This document shows positions 35,000 through 47,679 of a stretch of DNA of 64,000 nt, piece after piece; the stretch's first letter is position 1, and the number at the start of each line of letters is the position of its first letter. Source of the DNA: Polyodon spathula (Eukaryota; Chordata; Actinopteri; Acipenseriformes; Polyodontidae). Under the pieces are notes generated by a model that saw only the letters and a list, made by a program, of their open reading frames with translations, was not told where the DNA came from and did not search any database. Made by a program: the position numbers and the translations under genes. The stretch lies in contig NC_054534.1 in the NCBI RefSeq assembly GCF_017654505.1, positions 23,188,189 to 23,252,188 of the forward strand. The letters are read 5' to 3'.

Positions 35000-35695
35000 C
35001 GTGACAGAGATCAAATGATTCTTGGTGTTACATCTCTGACCTGCGAGGGCACTGTGTAAGGGAACAGAGTATCCTGGACTAAATGACATGACAGTTTATT
35101 CCCAGGGTTAGGTGGAAGTTGGCCTTCTGGGAAACGGGCGGAGCTACGGTACCCCAACTCAATGACCCGGATGCGCTCATTAACCAAGGGATCATGAGGG
35201 AGGGTATAAATAGGGACGTAATGAAATTTATCTGTTCCTTTGAAACTGTTAGAACAACCTAGGAGAACCCTGTGATACGAGAATGTGAGTGTTGTGTTTT
35301 TTTGTTTGTCTAAGAAAAACTGTTTGTTTTTTAGACTACTAACTTGATCCAGAGCTGTAGCCAAAGGCCAGCATCAAACCCGGACACCAGCACTTCCCAT
35401 GTTTCACGGAGAACTGTCTTTGCACCACGAGCACTAATACACTTACTGTAGTGCCCGTGTATGTGTTTTGTGTTACATGTCAGTGTAGAAAGAACGGGAC
35501 TTTTGGTTGTCTGTCAAATCCGGGGATAACAGATAAGTGATACACACTGCTGTATCACTTTTCATCATTATTATTTACCGTTGTTTGCTGTCAGGCTCTG
35601 GACAATTGCAATCAATAAACACTCTTGCACTTGGATATCGTTGTCTGTCTGTTTCTTCTGCACCTTCACCTGCACACACTTACCCACTTTGCTAC
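35000..35695 (+). mobile_element. Solo LTR of the gmr1-like family
   Basis: Starts near GTGACAGAGA and ends near GCTACA, about 695 bases. A strong TATAAATA lies at 35205-35212 and AATAAA at 35614-35619, giving a clear U3-R-U5 order on the plus strand. Both ends match the LTR pieces of the element at 29410-32335. No internal coding region lies on either side, so recombination between two LTRs probably removed it. The target duplication was not identified. Confidence 0.75.
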
Positions 35696-35749
35696 AATTG
35701 CCCCAATGATTTATTAGTAGATGGTGATATGATAGCAACTTCAGTACTA

Positions 35750-36085
35750 CAGCTATGGCCAAAAGTTTTGCATCACCTAGAATTTTAGGACTGAGACACA
35801 ATTAAAAATAAAAAAACTCTGTGAACATAATTTAGATTTTATTTAACGTCATGTAATCAAAGAAACTACAAAATGATATTGCAAAACTCTACCGGAAGCC
35901 ATACTAGTAGTACAGTATTTCATGTTAGATTTTAAATGTCACATTTTGAAATTTTTGTCAGTTATTCGTTAAGTATACGGAAAACTGCAAAGCGATATGT
36001 AATTCAATATGTTATTGTAACATTATTTAGCAGGTTTAATTAGTTAATTATATAGGATGATGCACATTTTGTAATATGCACAAAG
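35750..36085 (+). mobile_element. Tc1-like terminal fragment, copy 2
   Basis: Begins CAGCTATGGCCAAAAGTTTT right after a TA and matches the minus strand of 21325-21658 for about 330 bases. It starts only about 55 bases after the solo LTR. No transposase is attached. Confidence 0.7.
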
Positions 36086-36089
36086 GGAC

Positions 36090-37585
36090 ATTCATGAACA
36101 GTTTGTAAAATTAATAGTCATTACATTTTTTACATAGCAGCCACAAGAAAGATTAGCAAACTGATTAAAACTGATGACTCATATAAGCTTTGAGCAGCTT
36201 TGTATTCAAAGGAACTGTGACCTTTGATACAGCTATTTTAAGAAAATGTAAAGGGTGCAAGGTTTTCTCTAGTTGCTCAGAATGCACAAAAGTTGTTTCA
36301 GGTCAAGGTTATCACAGATTAATGATAATATAATCTCTAATGAACTATATAACTCTAAAACATGCAGGCCACACATTGTCCATAGACAAGGTCTCATGGT
36401 TTCAAACACCGATCTGAAAGCATTTTTTTTAAACCCATTTGTTTTGGAACCAGTTGTGTTTTATTTGAATATATTTGTATTTTGGAGGCTGAATGAGACC
36501 AAATATAGTTTTATTCTAAGAAAGCAACTAATTATAATGTGCATAAGGGGGTTGACTATGTCAAAATCCCATGGGAAACCTTAACCATTTTAGATATTAT
36601 TAATTTGCTAAATTGCCTTTTTTAATTGGTAGGGGAACATCTGCATTTTCATTCAAATAACACAAAATAAAAAGCAAACAAAAGCTAGCAAGTGCTTTAA
36701 TATAAATGTACAGTATAAAATAGTGCACCTTTATATATTTACAAAACTGAAGGAGATTGGGGTAACACAGCGATATATCTCCAAACCAACCACAGCGCTC
36801 ACACAAAGAGAACATCTACAGAAAAAAGTTGGATCTTAATTACAAAGCAGTGTCTATAGAATTAGCAATTCGAAAACCTTGACAATGCATATTCTGGAAA
36901 CTTACTTGAATGTGAAATGTTACCAGGCTTTTAGTAATGCAGCAGGACAGGTGACTTAAATTCTATCAATAAAAAAGAGGACATCCTTCCGCAAAACATA
37001 TTGTACTTGCAGATACATTGTTTCTCGACATAGTAAATGTGCAAAATTTAGCAATTGCCAGTCCATAATAGACATGTTATCTTTCCCAGCTCCTAGCAAC
37101 AGTACATGCATTCCTTTGAACTGACCTTGGCCTCAGGTTTTACCATATTACAGCATCACCGAATGACATGTATCTTATGCACTCATTGGATTGATTTGTA
37201 TTGTACACCTCTTTTTTTTCCAATGAAAGTATTTAGCAACCCAACTGTGCAAAGTGTACTTTGAATTATGGATATGTTTCTTTAGCACCTTGATCCATGT
37301 TTCTGACTACCCTGGTTAGTCTTGTTGCAGCAACCAGCTGACCTGCACTGACCTGTTCATGTGCAGGTCACTGTTTGCAGTAATATTGTAAGGAACCACA
37401 TGGAAATGCAGTTTCTACAGAAGCTAACAGCATGCACTTCAGTATGCATCTCATCATTGTAGGTTTAGATTAGTAGGTCTACTGTACTTTCCTCATTGTA
37501 TTCACTTCACGTCTTGGCATTCAATGCTGAGGTATCACCCCCTTTTTTTTGTTTTGTTTTGACAAAGAGATTATATATAAAATAT
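36090..37585. other. No gene seen
   Basis: AT-rich sequence with short open frames only; the longest, 103 codons at 36273-36584, shows no domain. Confidence 0.5.
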
Positions 37586-37587
37586 CA

Positions 37588-37589
37588 TC

Positions 37590-37653
<64 letters not shown>

Positions 37654-37655
37654 TA
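37588..37655. repeat. (AAT)n microsatellite
   Basis: About 22 AAT units running into an AT-only stretch. Confidence 0.95.
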
Positions 37656-37801
37656 ATATATTATTTATTATTATATCCCTACGTTATTCAATGCATTTGT
37701 TGAACAGTTCAGTTTCTAATTTTAACAACAGTACAGTTAGCTACATTTTTTTTTATTTATTTTTTAGTAAGAGGATATTAAAAACTATTAATATTACAAG
37801 A

Positions 37802-38455
37802 CTACCCTTATAAAAATTTGCCACAGTTTTACCATGCATTTTCCGTGGTTATACAGTACTATGCATTTACCATACTGGTTTCCCATGCTTATTAATATTG
37901 TAGCGTTCTGTGCTATCGAGGTGAAACAGCAGGGAGACCAGATGCGATTTGAAGAAGATTTTTAATCGTTAACTAAAAATTAATTAATTAATTAATTAAT
38001 TAATTAATTAATTAATTAAATCTCTCTCACTAAACTTTCACTCACTTTCTTCTCATACAATCCTTCTTCAGACTCGCCCTGTGTTATCTCACTGTTTCGC
38101 AGTTAAACCCCTTTCACCTTTCTGTCTGTTGTTCACAGTTCTTTCTCCATTCGAGCCCAAACGCGCTCTTTCTCTCTCAAGGCTATTCCCAACTCCCCTA
38201 CTTATAGCCTCCGGGCGACCCGGCCACTACACACGCACCCTAAAGACGTGCCCCGTACCCGTACAATACACAGAACATTAAACGAGACATAACAAACCAG
38301 ACGGTGTCCTGGATGCCGCTATCGCCAGGGTCATTACAATATGCTAGACCATACATTGCTATTCTTTACAATGCTTACCTATTCTTTACCATGCTTTCAA
38401 TGTCATTTATTAGACTTTGCTATACTTTTACTGTAGTTAACTTGTATAAGGGTAG
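37802..38455. mobile_element. Small inverted-repeat element interrupted by an LTR
   Basis: The ends CTACCCTTATA (37802-37812) and TATAAGGGTAG (38445-38455) are perfect 11-base inverted repeats. Without the inserted LTR the element is about 210 bases, in the size range of MITEs, and is filled with variants of TACCATGC and TTTACCATG. A second copy lies on the other strand at about 49800-49970. The parent transposon family is not known to me. Confidence 0.65.
37899..38338 (-). mobile_element. Solo LTR inside the inverted-repeat element
   Basis: The segment has TG and CA ends (TGTAGCG to CATTACA) and is flanked on both sides by ATAT (37895-37898 and 38339-38342), a 4-base target duplication. On the minus strand a CpG-rich part precedes a TATA-like GGCTATAAGTAGGGG (38197-38211), giving the U3-R order. 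An internal (AATT)n tract lies at 37979-38020. No internal coding region remains. Confidence 0.75.
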
Positions 38456-38459
38456 ATAA

Positions 38460-39066
38460 GCTTTAGTTGCTGATATTTTCATTTCTTGCTTTTCTATCGT
38501 GGTTTATTTAGTGCAGATACTGCACAGGATGTTAAAGTTTAGGCGCAGATAATGTTTCCCCTAATTCTTGTAAGCATCTCTGCAGAGATTATGTGATGGG
38601 GAAAAAAGAATAAAAAATGGGTCAACAAAGACAGCTTAGTGAAGATAAGCCTGTAATACGGCACTTCCTTAAAAAGTATGTCATTCGATCTCGTTTTTGC
38701 TCTGCACTACTGCACAGAGCTAATTTGATTATACCATAAAGATTTGGATTATCCTATAAAGTTAAACAAAGCAGAATTTAGGGCAAGTTTTGACCTTCTT
38801 GGAAACATCCTCGGTGAGCCTTGTAAACAGTATGTTATGTACTTGATGAAATTTCCTTGAAATTATTATTTAAAAAAAAAAAAAACGATGCTCATGGTTT
38901 CAACTCCATAGTCCTACTGGCCTATTTCAAGGACTGTCTGTTTATTTCATTTTAATTAATTAATTCTGTTTTTTTTGTTTTTGTTTGTTTTGTTTTTTTA
39001 GATTAATATATAATAATTTTGGCATTAAGGCTTACAATCTTAATAGGTCTGAGGAAAACATATACT

Positions 39067-39110
<44 letters not shown>

Positions 39111-42100
39111 TGTAGTGGGCTAATCAATTAAAGATGAACTAATTAATTGTATAAATTAGCATTTTTATACATTTAAATAAACAACCCAAATTCAGCACTC
39201 ATAAAAGAGTATGACGCTTTCAATGTTATTTGAACTGCTTTTCTTACATTTTCTTTACTGCTGTATGATGTCTGAAATCATTCTGAGTGCTTCTGGGTTA
39301 GATTGCTTTAATACTGAGTTATTATCATTTTTCTATACATCTGCCTTTATTTGGTTTTGAACTTGCTTTGAGCATGAGCCTTCAACTCTGTGATGCCAAC
39401 CTATTAATACAGAATAGGTTTTATAGAACATAAAGCAGCATATTGGGGGGAAAAAAAACCCCCACACACACATAAAAAACTAAGAAATTAATCAAATCCA
39501 ATTTGCAGGAAATGCCGTCAGTTTGAATGGAAGTCTTTGATGTAATAGTGTCAATAAGGCAATCCTGTGGTGAAAGGACAGGGTTAAACTGAAGCAAACT
39601 TAACACTGAACTACCAGTCATTATTAGGCCAGAATAAGCAGCAGGCTTTAGCAACACCCCTTTCCATTCAGATTAGCGTTAATGGTGAAAGTGCATGAAG
39701 TTATGAAAGAAATGTCCTTCTATTTATAGATATAAAATGGTCAAGTCAGTGGGAAATTATTACCCAAAGAAGGGTAAGATAATCCAAGGATATAATGGTG
39801 CTGAGTTTCTGTTGTGTTCTTTAAACCTCTGACAGGATGAAAAAAAGAAAAATTTTCATTAATAGTTAATATAAAAGAGAAATGATCAGAGCTATGTAGG
39901 CCTGTATGTGTTATGAGTAACAATCATGCATTTGATATTCTGGATATAGAATATAGAATTAAACCTTTCACAAGTTTAAAAGAAATATCCGTGACTTGTT
40001 TCTTCCTCAGACTCTGGCAGCAACAGCATCAGACAGTTCTATTGTAAAAATGCCACACTACTGATATGTTCAGACCTGCCAGTTTGCTCCAGAACATTTT
40101 CCTTTCATCCTTGTACCTTGTGTGACAGAGGTGAAGTACAGTGCAATAATCCATCGCAGCTCCTCTCCACAGTGTCTACTGTTCAGTAGTTAAGAAAGAA
40201 AAGCAGATCAAAAGACTTGAGTATTTATGACAGAGGAGGCTGACCACCTTTCAGAAGTATCACTTCATTAGCAAGTAAGAAAGCTCTTTTTTTTTCTTTT
40301 TTTTTTTTTTATGACATTGATTCCTTTTGATGCCTAACACTGTTTGGCACAACTATGGTTATTTTGTAGTCATCAGCCCAGGTGACCTGTGTGTCTTACA
40401 TCTTGTTTTATCTTTCCTGCCTCAAAGGAAAAGCTGTCTTAAGATCTCTGTACTGTTGTGTGGCACTGCACACAGCTCTAAGCAAATGAGGGAACCCTCA
40501 TCAAAAGACCTGTGGTGCCAAAGAAGCTGTCTCAACATGGGATTTCAAACGTTTAAAGCACTATGTGATTTTCTTTCTTTGTTCATGCGCATGCAAAAAC
40601 TGCAAAAGGTGCCAAACCAGAATAATTTATCTTTTTTTTTTTTTAATAAATAAATGATCATTTCAAAATTGACGTCAGTGGATACAGGGACATTAGATTT
40701 GATTTTGTGTTTTATCTAGAAGCAAAATATTCATTATTAAATTAATGATCTGCTATTATTATCTTGTTAACATAGTAGTTCACAGGCAACATACTGATTT
40801 GTATTATATATTTTTTTCCACTTTTAATGTAGGAAAGCTATCAATAGCAACCCTTTGTAACTGAACCATTTTTGTCTAGTCTGCTTCTTTTATTGTAAAC
40901 AGATTTTTTTTTTCTAGTAAGATCAATTCCCTTTCATTTAATTAATGAAGCATTCAAAATGACAAATCTACAAATCTTACAATATTGTATTTATTATTGG
41001 TTGAAATGTATGTAGTAAATACACTAGCTTTCTGGCTTAATGAAACCTCTTATGGCATGCAAGCTATTTGTCTTATTGAGACATCACATAAAACACTATT
41101 GAATGGCAAGACACACAGTTAGCCATAACCTTTTCTTTAGTGATATTCAAGTCACTGTTCAAATATTTTTGGAAAAACATGCAAATGTTGTATTTATTTA
41201 TTCAAAGACATGTGGTTGTATGACTCTGTTGTTTGTAGTGTATTTAGATCGCTTAAAGTTAAGCTTTCTCAAGGCAGGTTGGGCTTTGCAGGTAAATAAT
41301 GAAATAAAATTAGATGGTTTACAAGAGACTGTTTAAAGATCTTAAGAGTGTCTTTCATGTTCCCTCCTGTTCAGCAGTGTGGCCAGATGGGAGGCATAGG
41401 CAGTGCTTTCAAGCCAGCTGCTGGGCCTACCTGGGAGGCAGGTGTCTGGTTACAGGCCCTGTCAGTCACTGCACCGCTCTCTTTGTGCCACTGCCTCAAA
41501 GGGGAGCCTTCATGTTGAACTCACCACATCAAACGCAACAGGTGACTTTCCTCCAGCCACTCACTTTGATAACTTCATGACTTTGTTCTACACATCCCGT
41601 ATGCTTTCAACCCACTTCCTCCTTCGGCTAGATGTCCATTACAATGAGTATTTGGTTCTCTGATAAAGTAAAGTTACCCAGTAGGGGGGCGGAGGTGGTG
41701 GGTGGGACTACTATTAACTGTTGCAATAAACTGCCATGTGATTTTTGTTGTGAATACAATGAACACAATACTATTATCACATTAATACACCAATATTCCA
41801 ATTGCTGGCAAGAAATCTATAATACTGAACCACTATTATTGTATAATAATTAGAAAATGGATCCTGATGTCACGCTGTTATTCCCAATAATATTACCACT
41901 TTATTGAGTCAGTAACTGTTATCCTCTCCCCTCTCAAGGGGATTTTTTTCAAACCTTTTAAATATCGGCTTGTTTCTTATTAACACCTGCTCAGGGACCT
42001 AGAAAAAAAAAAAAAGATAATTAGTTAATTTAAAAAGATACATTTACTTATGAATATTTGGCTTCCCTTTTAATCATACAGCCTCTAACACTCTATATAC

Positions 42101-42120
42101 ATCAAAACCGATGTTGAAAT
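38460..42120. other. No gene; microsatellites only
   Basis: Holds (AAT)n at 39068-39111, T runs near 40288-40310, and mixed AT-rich sequence. The frames at 40327-40653 and 41314-41663 are of chance length and have no domain I recognise, though 41340-41540 is somewhat GC-richer. Confidence 0.5.
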
Positions 42121-42171
42121 TGACATTTATTTATTTATTTATTTATTTTAATTGTTCATTTTTAGGGTTTG

Positions 42172-42300
42172 AATCTGTTTGTGCACTTTTTGCATGCATG
42201 AACAGTTCCCAGAAGGAGAAAGCTTCTTTGGCAGCACAAGTCTTTTGATGAGGGTCCCACATTTGCCTAACAGACTTGTAACACAGCCTGATATAGCCTG
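42172..42300 (+). repeat. Low-copy direct repeat, copy 1
   Basis: Matches 43628-43750, sharing TTTTTGCATGCA, AACAG.TCCCAG and TTGTAACACAGCCT in the same order. It follows a (TTTA)n tract at 42127-42150. Unassigned family. Confidence 0.65.
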
Positions 42301-42304
42301 CTCT

Positions 42305-43550
42305 TGTTTTCTACAGCAGAACCCCTTGGTGGGTTTACAGCATTATAAAACACAGCCTGTCATCTATTCTTCTCATTGTTTTCTTATATTGTATTGTTTC
42401 TCTTTTTGCTTTTTGTCACACTGTAATTGTTTGAGCAGCTTACTGCAATGGGACTTGTACCGCCCAGCAACTGATAACTGATAATGACACTAGAACAACA
42501 ATACAATACAATATAGGCCTACTCCTGAAAACAGTACATAGATTATGTTATGTACTGACATCATCTCAATAGGCTATGTACTATTGTAATATGTACCAGA
42601 TGTTCTTTATTTGTTATTGTACCATATTAGTATGCAGGAAATGTGCCTGATTTAAAATCATTTTATACAATTTATTTTACTTCCCAGTGATTAAATACAG
42701 TGATATTTTACTAGTATCAAAGGGACCGCCCAATCAGATACCGATCATTATTATTTTCCTGATAATGTTTAATGTTTCTTTATTACTGCCAGTGCCTACC
42801 ATGTATAAATGAGAGCTAAAGAAAGGTGTAATAAGTCTTGTTAGATGTGCACTAAAAAAAAAAAAAAAAAAAAAAAAACATTGAAATCCTGTTGGCATCA
42901 AAAGTAAACAATATCACTTTAAAAGGGGAAAGTATGTGTTGACCATTTACATTTGAATTCCCCTTTAGGAGCGTTGTAATTATTTTTTTTTTTAAAAAAG
43001 GCAATTATATTAATGATAAAAAGAAAATGTGTGAGCATCAAACAATAATAATGTAACAGGAGTCTTCTGGCAGCTTGTGATTTTGATTTTAGTTCACTGA
43101 ACTGTTGGCAGACGTTCAGGAAACATATCCTGTGCAGTTGTATAACTCGGTGCTACAGTGGTACTGGGCAATAGTGTAGAGGTTAGCAGGGCAGGGTGTG
43201 AAGCGGGCAATACTAAATACATTGTGTTCTGACTGAACAGCACATGAGCTGCTCTGCCAAAGTTACGCTAAACTACTGTGATCTCACATTCTTATCTCAA
43301 CCGCATTCTGTTAAAGAAAGCCAGCCCACTCTGCAACCTTGTACGGATCTTTAAGCTTCTAAAACATCTTTTGATGAAATGTGTCTTGTCACATACCATT
43401 TCTGCCTGTGATAGAGCTATTGAAAGAATAATCCTGGTCTGTGTATTCTGGTTTGTGTGCATACACTTTTTTTTTTCTTCTAAGTAAATCATTAGTAAAT
43501 ATTCTTACACTCAAAAAAAAAAGGGTTAAATTACAAAGAAGTAGCTGGAG
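42305..43550. other. No gene seen
   Basis: AT-rich sequence with an A run at 42854-42878. No gene supported. Confidence 0.5.
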
Positions 43551-43551
<1 letters not shown>

Positions 43552-43609
<58 letters not shown>

Positions 43610-43610
43610 T
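43552..43610. repeat. (ATT)n microsatellite
   Basis: About 19 ATT units immediately before the second copy of the direct repeat. Confidence 0.9.
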
Positions 43611-43627
43611 CTTATTCTGATTTGGCA

Positions 43628-43750
43628 TCTGTCTGTGCAGTTTTTGCATGCAAGTAAACAGATCCCAGGATGAGAACGCTTCATGCCACCACAAGGCTGT
43701 GTTGAGGGAGTCCTCGCTTGCTTAACAGATTTGTAACACAGCCTAGACTC
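43628..43750 (+). repeat. Low-copy direct repeat, copy 2
   Basis: Matches 42172-42300 in the same orientation about 1.45 kb away. Like copy 1 it sits directly after an A/T microsatellite. Confidence 0.65.
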
Positions 43751-43754
43751 CGAC

Positions 43755-45033
43755 GACTGTTAGCTTGTGACGAGCAATCATTTAAAAAAAAAAAGTTTGT
43801 CATTTAGTTTCCCAGCTATTCAAAAAAATCCAGCAGCTTCTTTTCTGTCTTTAAACCTGCATGAATACAATAGATATTAACCCTGCATAACCCATTCAAT
43901 CAGCAATGTAATGTTTTACATTATGTAGAAGCCTGGAGACAGAGAATATTAAATAGTCCCAGTACAAATGAATATCCATTTTCAGAAAATAAGAACATAA
44001 CATGTTTTCGGTAGTTCTAGGGTTGTTCGATCGTGTTGTCATAGTATTAGACCCTGGTAGAGGCTGTTTTTGTTTGTTAACTGGTGAAGTAACACTCATA
44101 GAATGATACATGTTTTGATCGTCTTTGTAGAGTGTTTACAATCATTCTAAAATGTTCCAAGTACTGTTTTTCAATGAATAAGAATTGTATCTGTTTGTCT
44201 ATATTGTTCAATCTAACAGGCTATTTTAATTGTGCTTCGCTTTTGTGAATTTGCATAAGACAGCAATTATAGAAATTAGACTTTGACTATTATTATGCGT
44301 ACATCAGGCTACAGTACAGTAGAAATGTTTATGTGGCCTTTTTGGGAAAAAATGCACCTTTTTTCGAGTGTCAAGGGGTTTAGGGTTGCATTGTTTTAAG
44401 GTAGACATTTTCTAGAATTAATAAAAATGTTTTGAAATATCATCAACTGGTGGACTTATCAGATGAAGGAAATCATAGAGAAGTGAATGTGACCGTTGGT
44501 TCTGTAGAAACCGTCCGCATGTTGTCTTAAAAGAGACTAGTTGCATTGCAAAGGGGCTTAGTGTCTCTGTTTTGTATCAGTGCACATACCTGAGTGAAAG
44601 CCAGTGGGGAGGGAATATTAAAGTAGAGTGTGAACTGTGTTCATGCAGACCTCAATGTGTTGAGTGGGCCACTACTAAGAAGGAGCAGACTTGTAAAAGG
44701 CATGGAGTAACTGGAGGCCTTTTTGTACAATGTATGTCAGTGTAAAGTGTAATGGTGTTTAATCTGGTTATGTTTTTTTATTTCTTATTATTTTGTGTCC
44801 TGGGTTACCTGTATATATATCAAAAGCTCATGCAAACAAGACTGTGCAGGTGTACACTGTAGTGGAATGCGCAGGGTACTCAGTTCACACTGCTGTCTCC
44901 AACAGGGCTCTGACTACTCCACATCTACTGAATACATAGACAGCATGGTATAAATACCTAGGTAGACCTATTAAGACTGATTAAGTTTGAAAGTTGCACA
45001 GGGACTTGCAGATAAATGTTCTTGTGTGTGTGT

Positions 45034-45035
<2 letters not shown>
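43755..45035. other. No gene seen
   Basis: AT-rich sequence without recognisable features. Confidence 0.5.
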
Positions 45036-45039
<4 letters not shown>

Positions 45040-45105
<66 letters not shown>

Positions 45106-45140
45106 TATATATATAGACACACACACACTCACACACACAC
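45040..45140. repeat. (TA)n then (CA)n-type microsatellite
   Basis: About 35 TA units with one AA break, followed by a short ACACAC and CTCACAC tract. Tyr-Ile open frames on both strands are artefacts. Confidence 0.95.
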
Positions 45141-45144
45141 ATTG

Positions 45145-46620
45145 CATCTTTATAAAGCCCCTTGCCATGAACCTGTCTTTCCAAACAAACAGGTAGAAAC
45201 ACAATTCCAGTTTGCAGCATCTATTAGCTTCTGGAAGGACTGCCATTTCAGTAAACTATTACTTTTCAGTTCAGGGGCACATTCCTGTGATCAGTGTACC
45301 TGAAAGTTGCTCCTGGCACACTGCACTTTGAAAAGTGATATGCAAATAAGGCAGTAAGATAAAGTGCTAGCACAGCATGCCTGTCTCAGATCTGAACTTA
45401 CTTACCAATGCTGCTATACTGGATGAGCCAGATCATTTGGAAGAAGATAAAGAAATAACCAGTTGAGCAGTGTAGATAAAGCAAAGCAAAACAAAAACAA
45501 AAAATAGATAATGTTAATATGGTAACATCATTATGTCTTTGCACTCTGCTTCATTCACACACCTGTGACACTCTGTCTGATCCTGGTAAAGGTCAGCCCC
45601 ACCTCCTGGAACTAGAAGTGGGTACACAATGATGACTGGAAACAGGTGCTGAGCTGGGCCAGGTGTGGTTGCAAGAGCCTGTTTCAGCTGCTACCTAGTA
45701 AATACACACAGGACCTGTCGTGGGTAGTACACTATAGGCTGGGTTCTTCCATTTCAGTTTCTAGAGCATTAAAATACATCATACACCATCACAACCAACA
45801 ATCAATCAGATTTTGCCGGTGCCATGGGATATGTCACGATACACTACAGCTGTTGATTCCAGTTATGTAAGAAAGGGAACTTGTTTAAGCTAAGGAAAAA
45901 AAAAATGTAAATGTCATTACTACAACCACCGTGGAGGCTACTGCAAATTAAGAAGCAAAAATGTCTAGATTCATTAAGATATCCAAGAATAAAAAACAAA
46001 AGAAAGTAAACAGAACGTGTTTTAAGGTATTTTTTTACCTATTTATTATAATTTTGTACCTTGTACACTGCACTGAAAAACAAATTATTGCTTTAATTTT
46101 TTTTTGTTTTTTTTCAATTTAGAAGCAGGCTCACAATTATGTATTTTGTGGAATTGCCAGCTTGAGCATTATCTGTTTTTTTTCCTAGAAATACTTTCCA
46201 ACTAACCCCACTAAAACCAATACAATCATAAATAATAAGCATCATGTTTTTATTTTAAAACAAAACTTGAATTATAAATGTATTCTGTAAGCCTTTAGGC
46301 GAGAGACTGTCCTGTGCTTAAGAAACGTACATACTGTGCATTTACTTTATGTCTGAAGATCAACTTTCTATTTTGCAGCTTATAACAACTGTTGAATTGA
46401 CAAATGTAGTATGATGACACTTTATTTACAGGACCGGATATGCAGATCTGTGAGCTTTGAGCATTTCGCTCAAGCTGTTTCTGCAGTGCTTCACATACAT
46501 AATATATTTATCTGCTGAGTAAAATGCAACTTTTTTTTTTCCTTCCCTAAGAGCCTAAAAGCAATAAATAGAAAAACTGGCTTTTGCATACATAAGTGTA
46601 ATATGCAAAACAAATTCCTA
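45145..46620. other. No gene seen
   Basis: AT-rich sequence. No gene, RNA or repeat supported. Confidence 0.5.
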
Positions 46621-46637
46621 CTTTGCAGGATTATATG

Positions 46638-46725
46638 ACCAATCCGCCCATAACCAACATGCAGCATGTCATCAGCAAGCGCATAAAGGCTCAAAGTGTT
46701 ATTCTTTTGTTTTGGCTGCTCAGTC
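46638..46725 (+). repeat. Partial copy of the 47-kb local repeat
   Basis: CCCATAACCAACATGCAGCA and CATCAGCAAGCGCAT then GGCTC.AAGTGTTATTC correspond to CCCATAACCAACACATCATC and AGCAAGTGCATGCAGGCTC at 47322-47380. Only this left part is present. Confidence 0.6.
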
Positions 46726-47059
46726 AAGAGCTGGGAAACCAAAACAGGAGTGATCGCTTGGAGCCTGAAGGAAGGAATGCCCTCAACCACAGTTTCCCTG
46801 AGGTTCCCCCCTAAAAAAAAAAAAAAAAAACATGTGAGTAGGGGTTTTTTCCTTACCTGAGTGCTGAGCGTTTCGTATTTAATTCTGCGGGGTGAGTGGT
46901 AGGGCTGGAGAGGCTGGGCTCTCTCCTCCAGCGCAGCTATGCTCTGGGGGACGGGCCATGTCTGAGCTACTCATTTTCATTAATTTTCAATATTTGGGGG
47001 ATATGTGACAGTGCACCACTGTGGGACGCATTAATTATTTAATATTATTTCATTCATGG

Positions 47060-47275
47060 TTTTGGCGGCCTCATCTTTTTGGGGGGAGGTGGAGCCACTT
47101 CCCAGCTCCGGAACTGGGATGCATGTAGCTGCTCATATTTTTCCAGCCTGCCTTGTGCAATTAGCCGTCGGGCCTCCGGCCAAATTTATCTTTCACTCGG
47201 GCCTTGAGCGCCCATCGCAGTTCATTAAATCATCTGCACTTGCAATCATTCATTTATTCATTCATTGCGTATTCT
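47060..47275 (+). repeat. Local direct repeat, unit 1
   Basis: Shares GGGGGGAGGTGG, GGGATGCATGTAGCTG, TTTTTCCAGCC, a perfect 20-base GGCCTCCGGCCAAATTTATC core, and CAGTTCATTAAATCATCTGC with unit 2 about 378 bases downstream, and ends in a CATT-rich tail. It is GC-richer than the surroundings and holds CpG sites. Open frames across the two units are not conserved, so it does not look coding. Confidence 0.75.
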
Positions 47276-47309
47276 CTGTGCTGAATTGTAAACTTGGTTG
47301 CTTTTCTGC

Positions 47310-47652
47310 AGGAGAATCTTCCCATAACCAACACATCATCAGCAAGTGCATGCAGGCTCTGTGTGTTACTCTCCTGTGTCGCTTCTTTTGTTTCGGCCTC
47401 CTCCTCCCCAGGCACCACCTTGCACCGTGCCTTATCCCGGGGGGAGGTGGCTCATAGCCACTTCCTATCTGCTGCACTAGGATGCATGTATCTGTTCATG
47501 TTTTTCCAGCCAGCCTTGCGCAGGCAGCCGTCAGGCACCAACGGACGAGGCCTCCGGCCAAATTTATCTTTCACTCGGGCCCTGAGCGCCCTTTACAGTT
47601 CATTAAATCATCTGCAATTGCAATCATTCATTCATTCATTCATTCTTTGCAG
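47310..47652 (+). repeat. Local direct repeat, unit 2
   Basis: Longer copy of unit 1 that also carries the left part seen at 46638-46725. It ends in (CATT)n at 47623-47645. The A/T-simple tail is SINE-like, but no A and B box promoter was recognised. Confidence 0.75.
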
Positions 47653-47679
47653 ATAATAAATGCTGAAATAAACATTTAA

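Noticed and set aside
41314..41663. GC-richer open frames as an exon
   Set aside because: No domain, no clear splice sites, and two frames are equally open.
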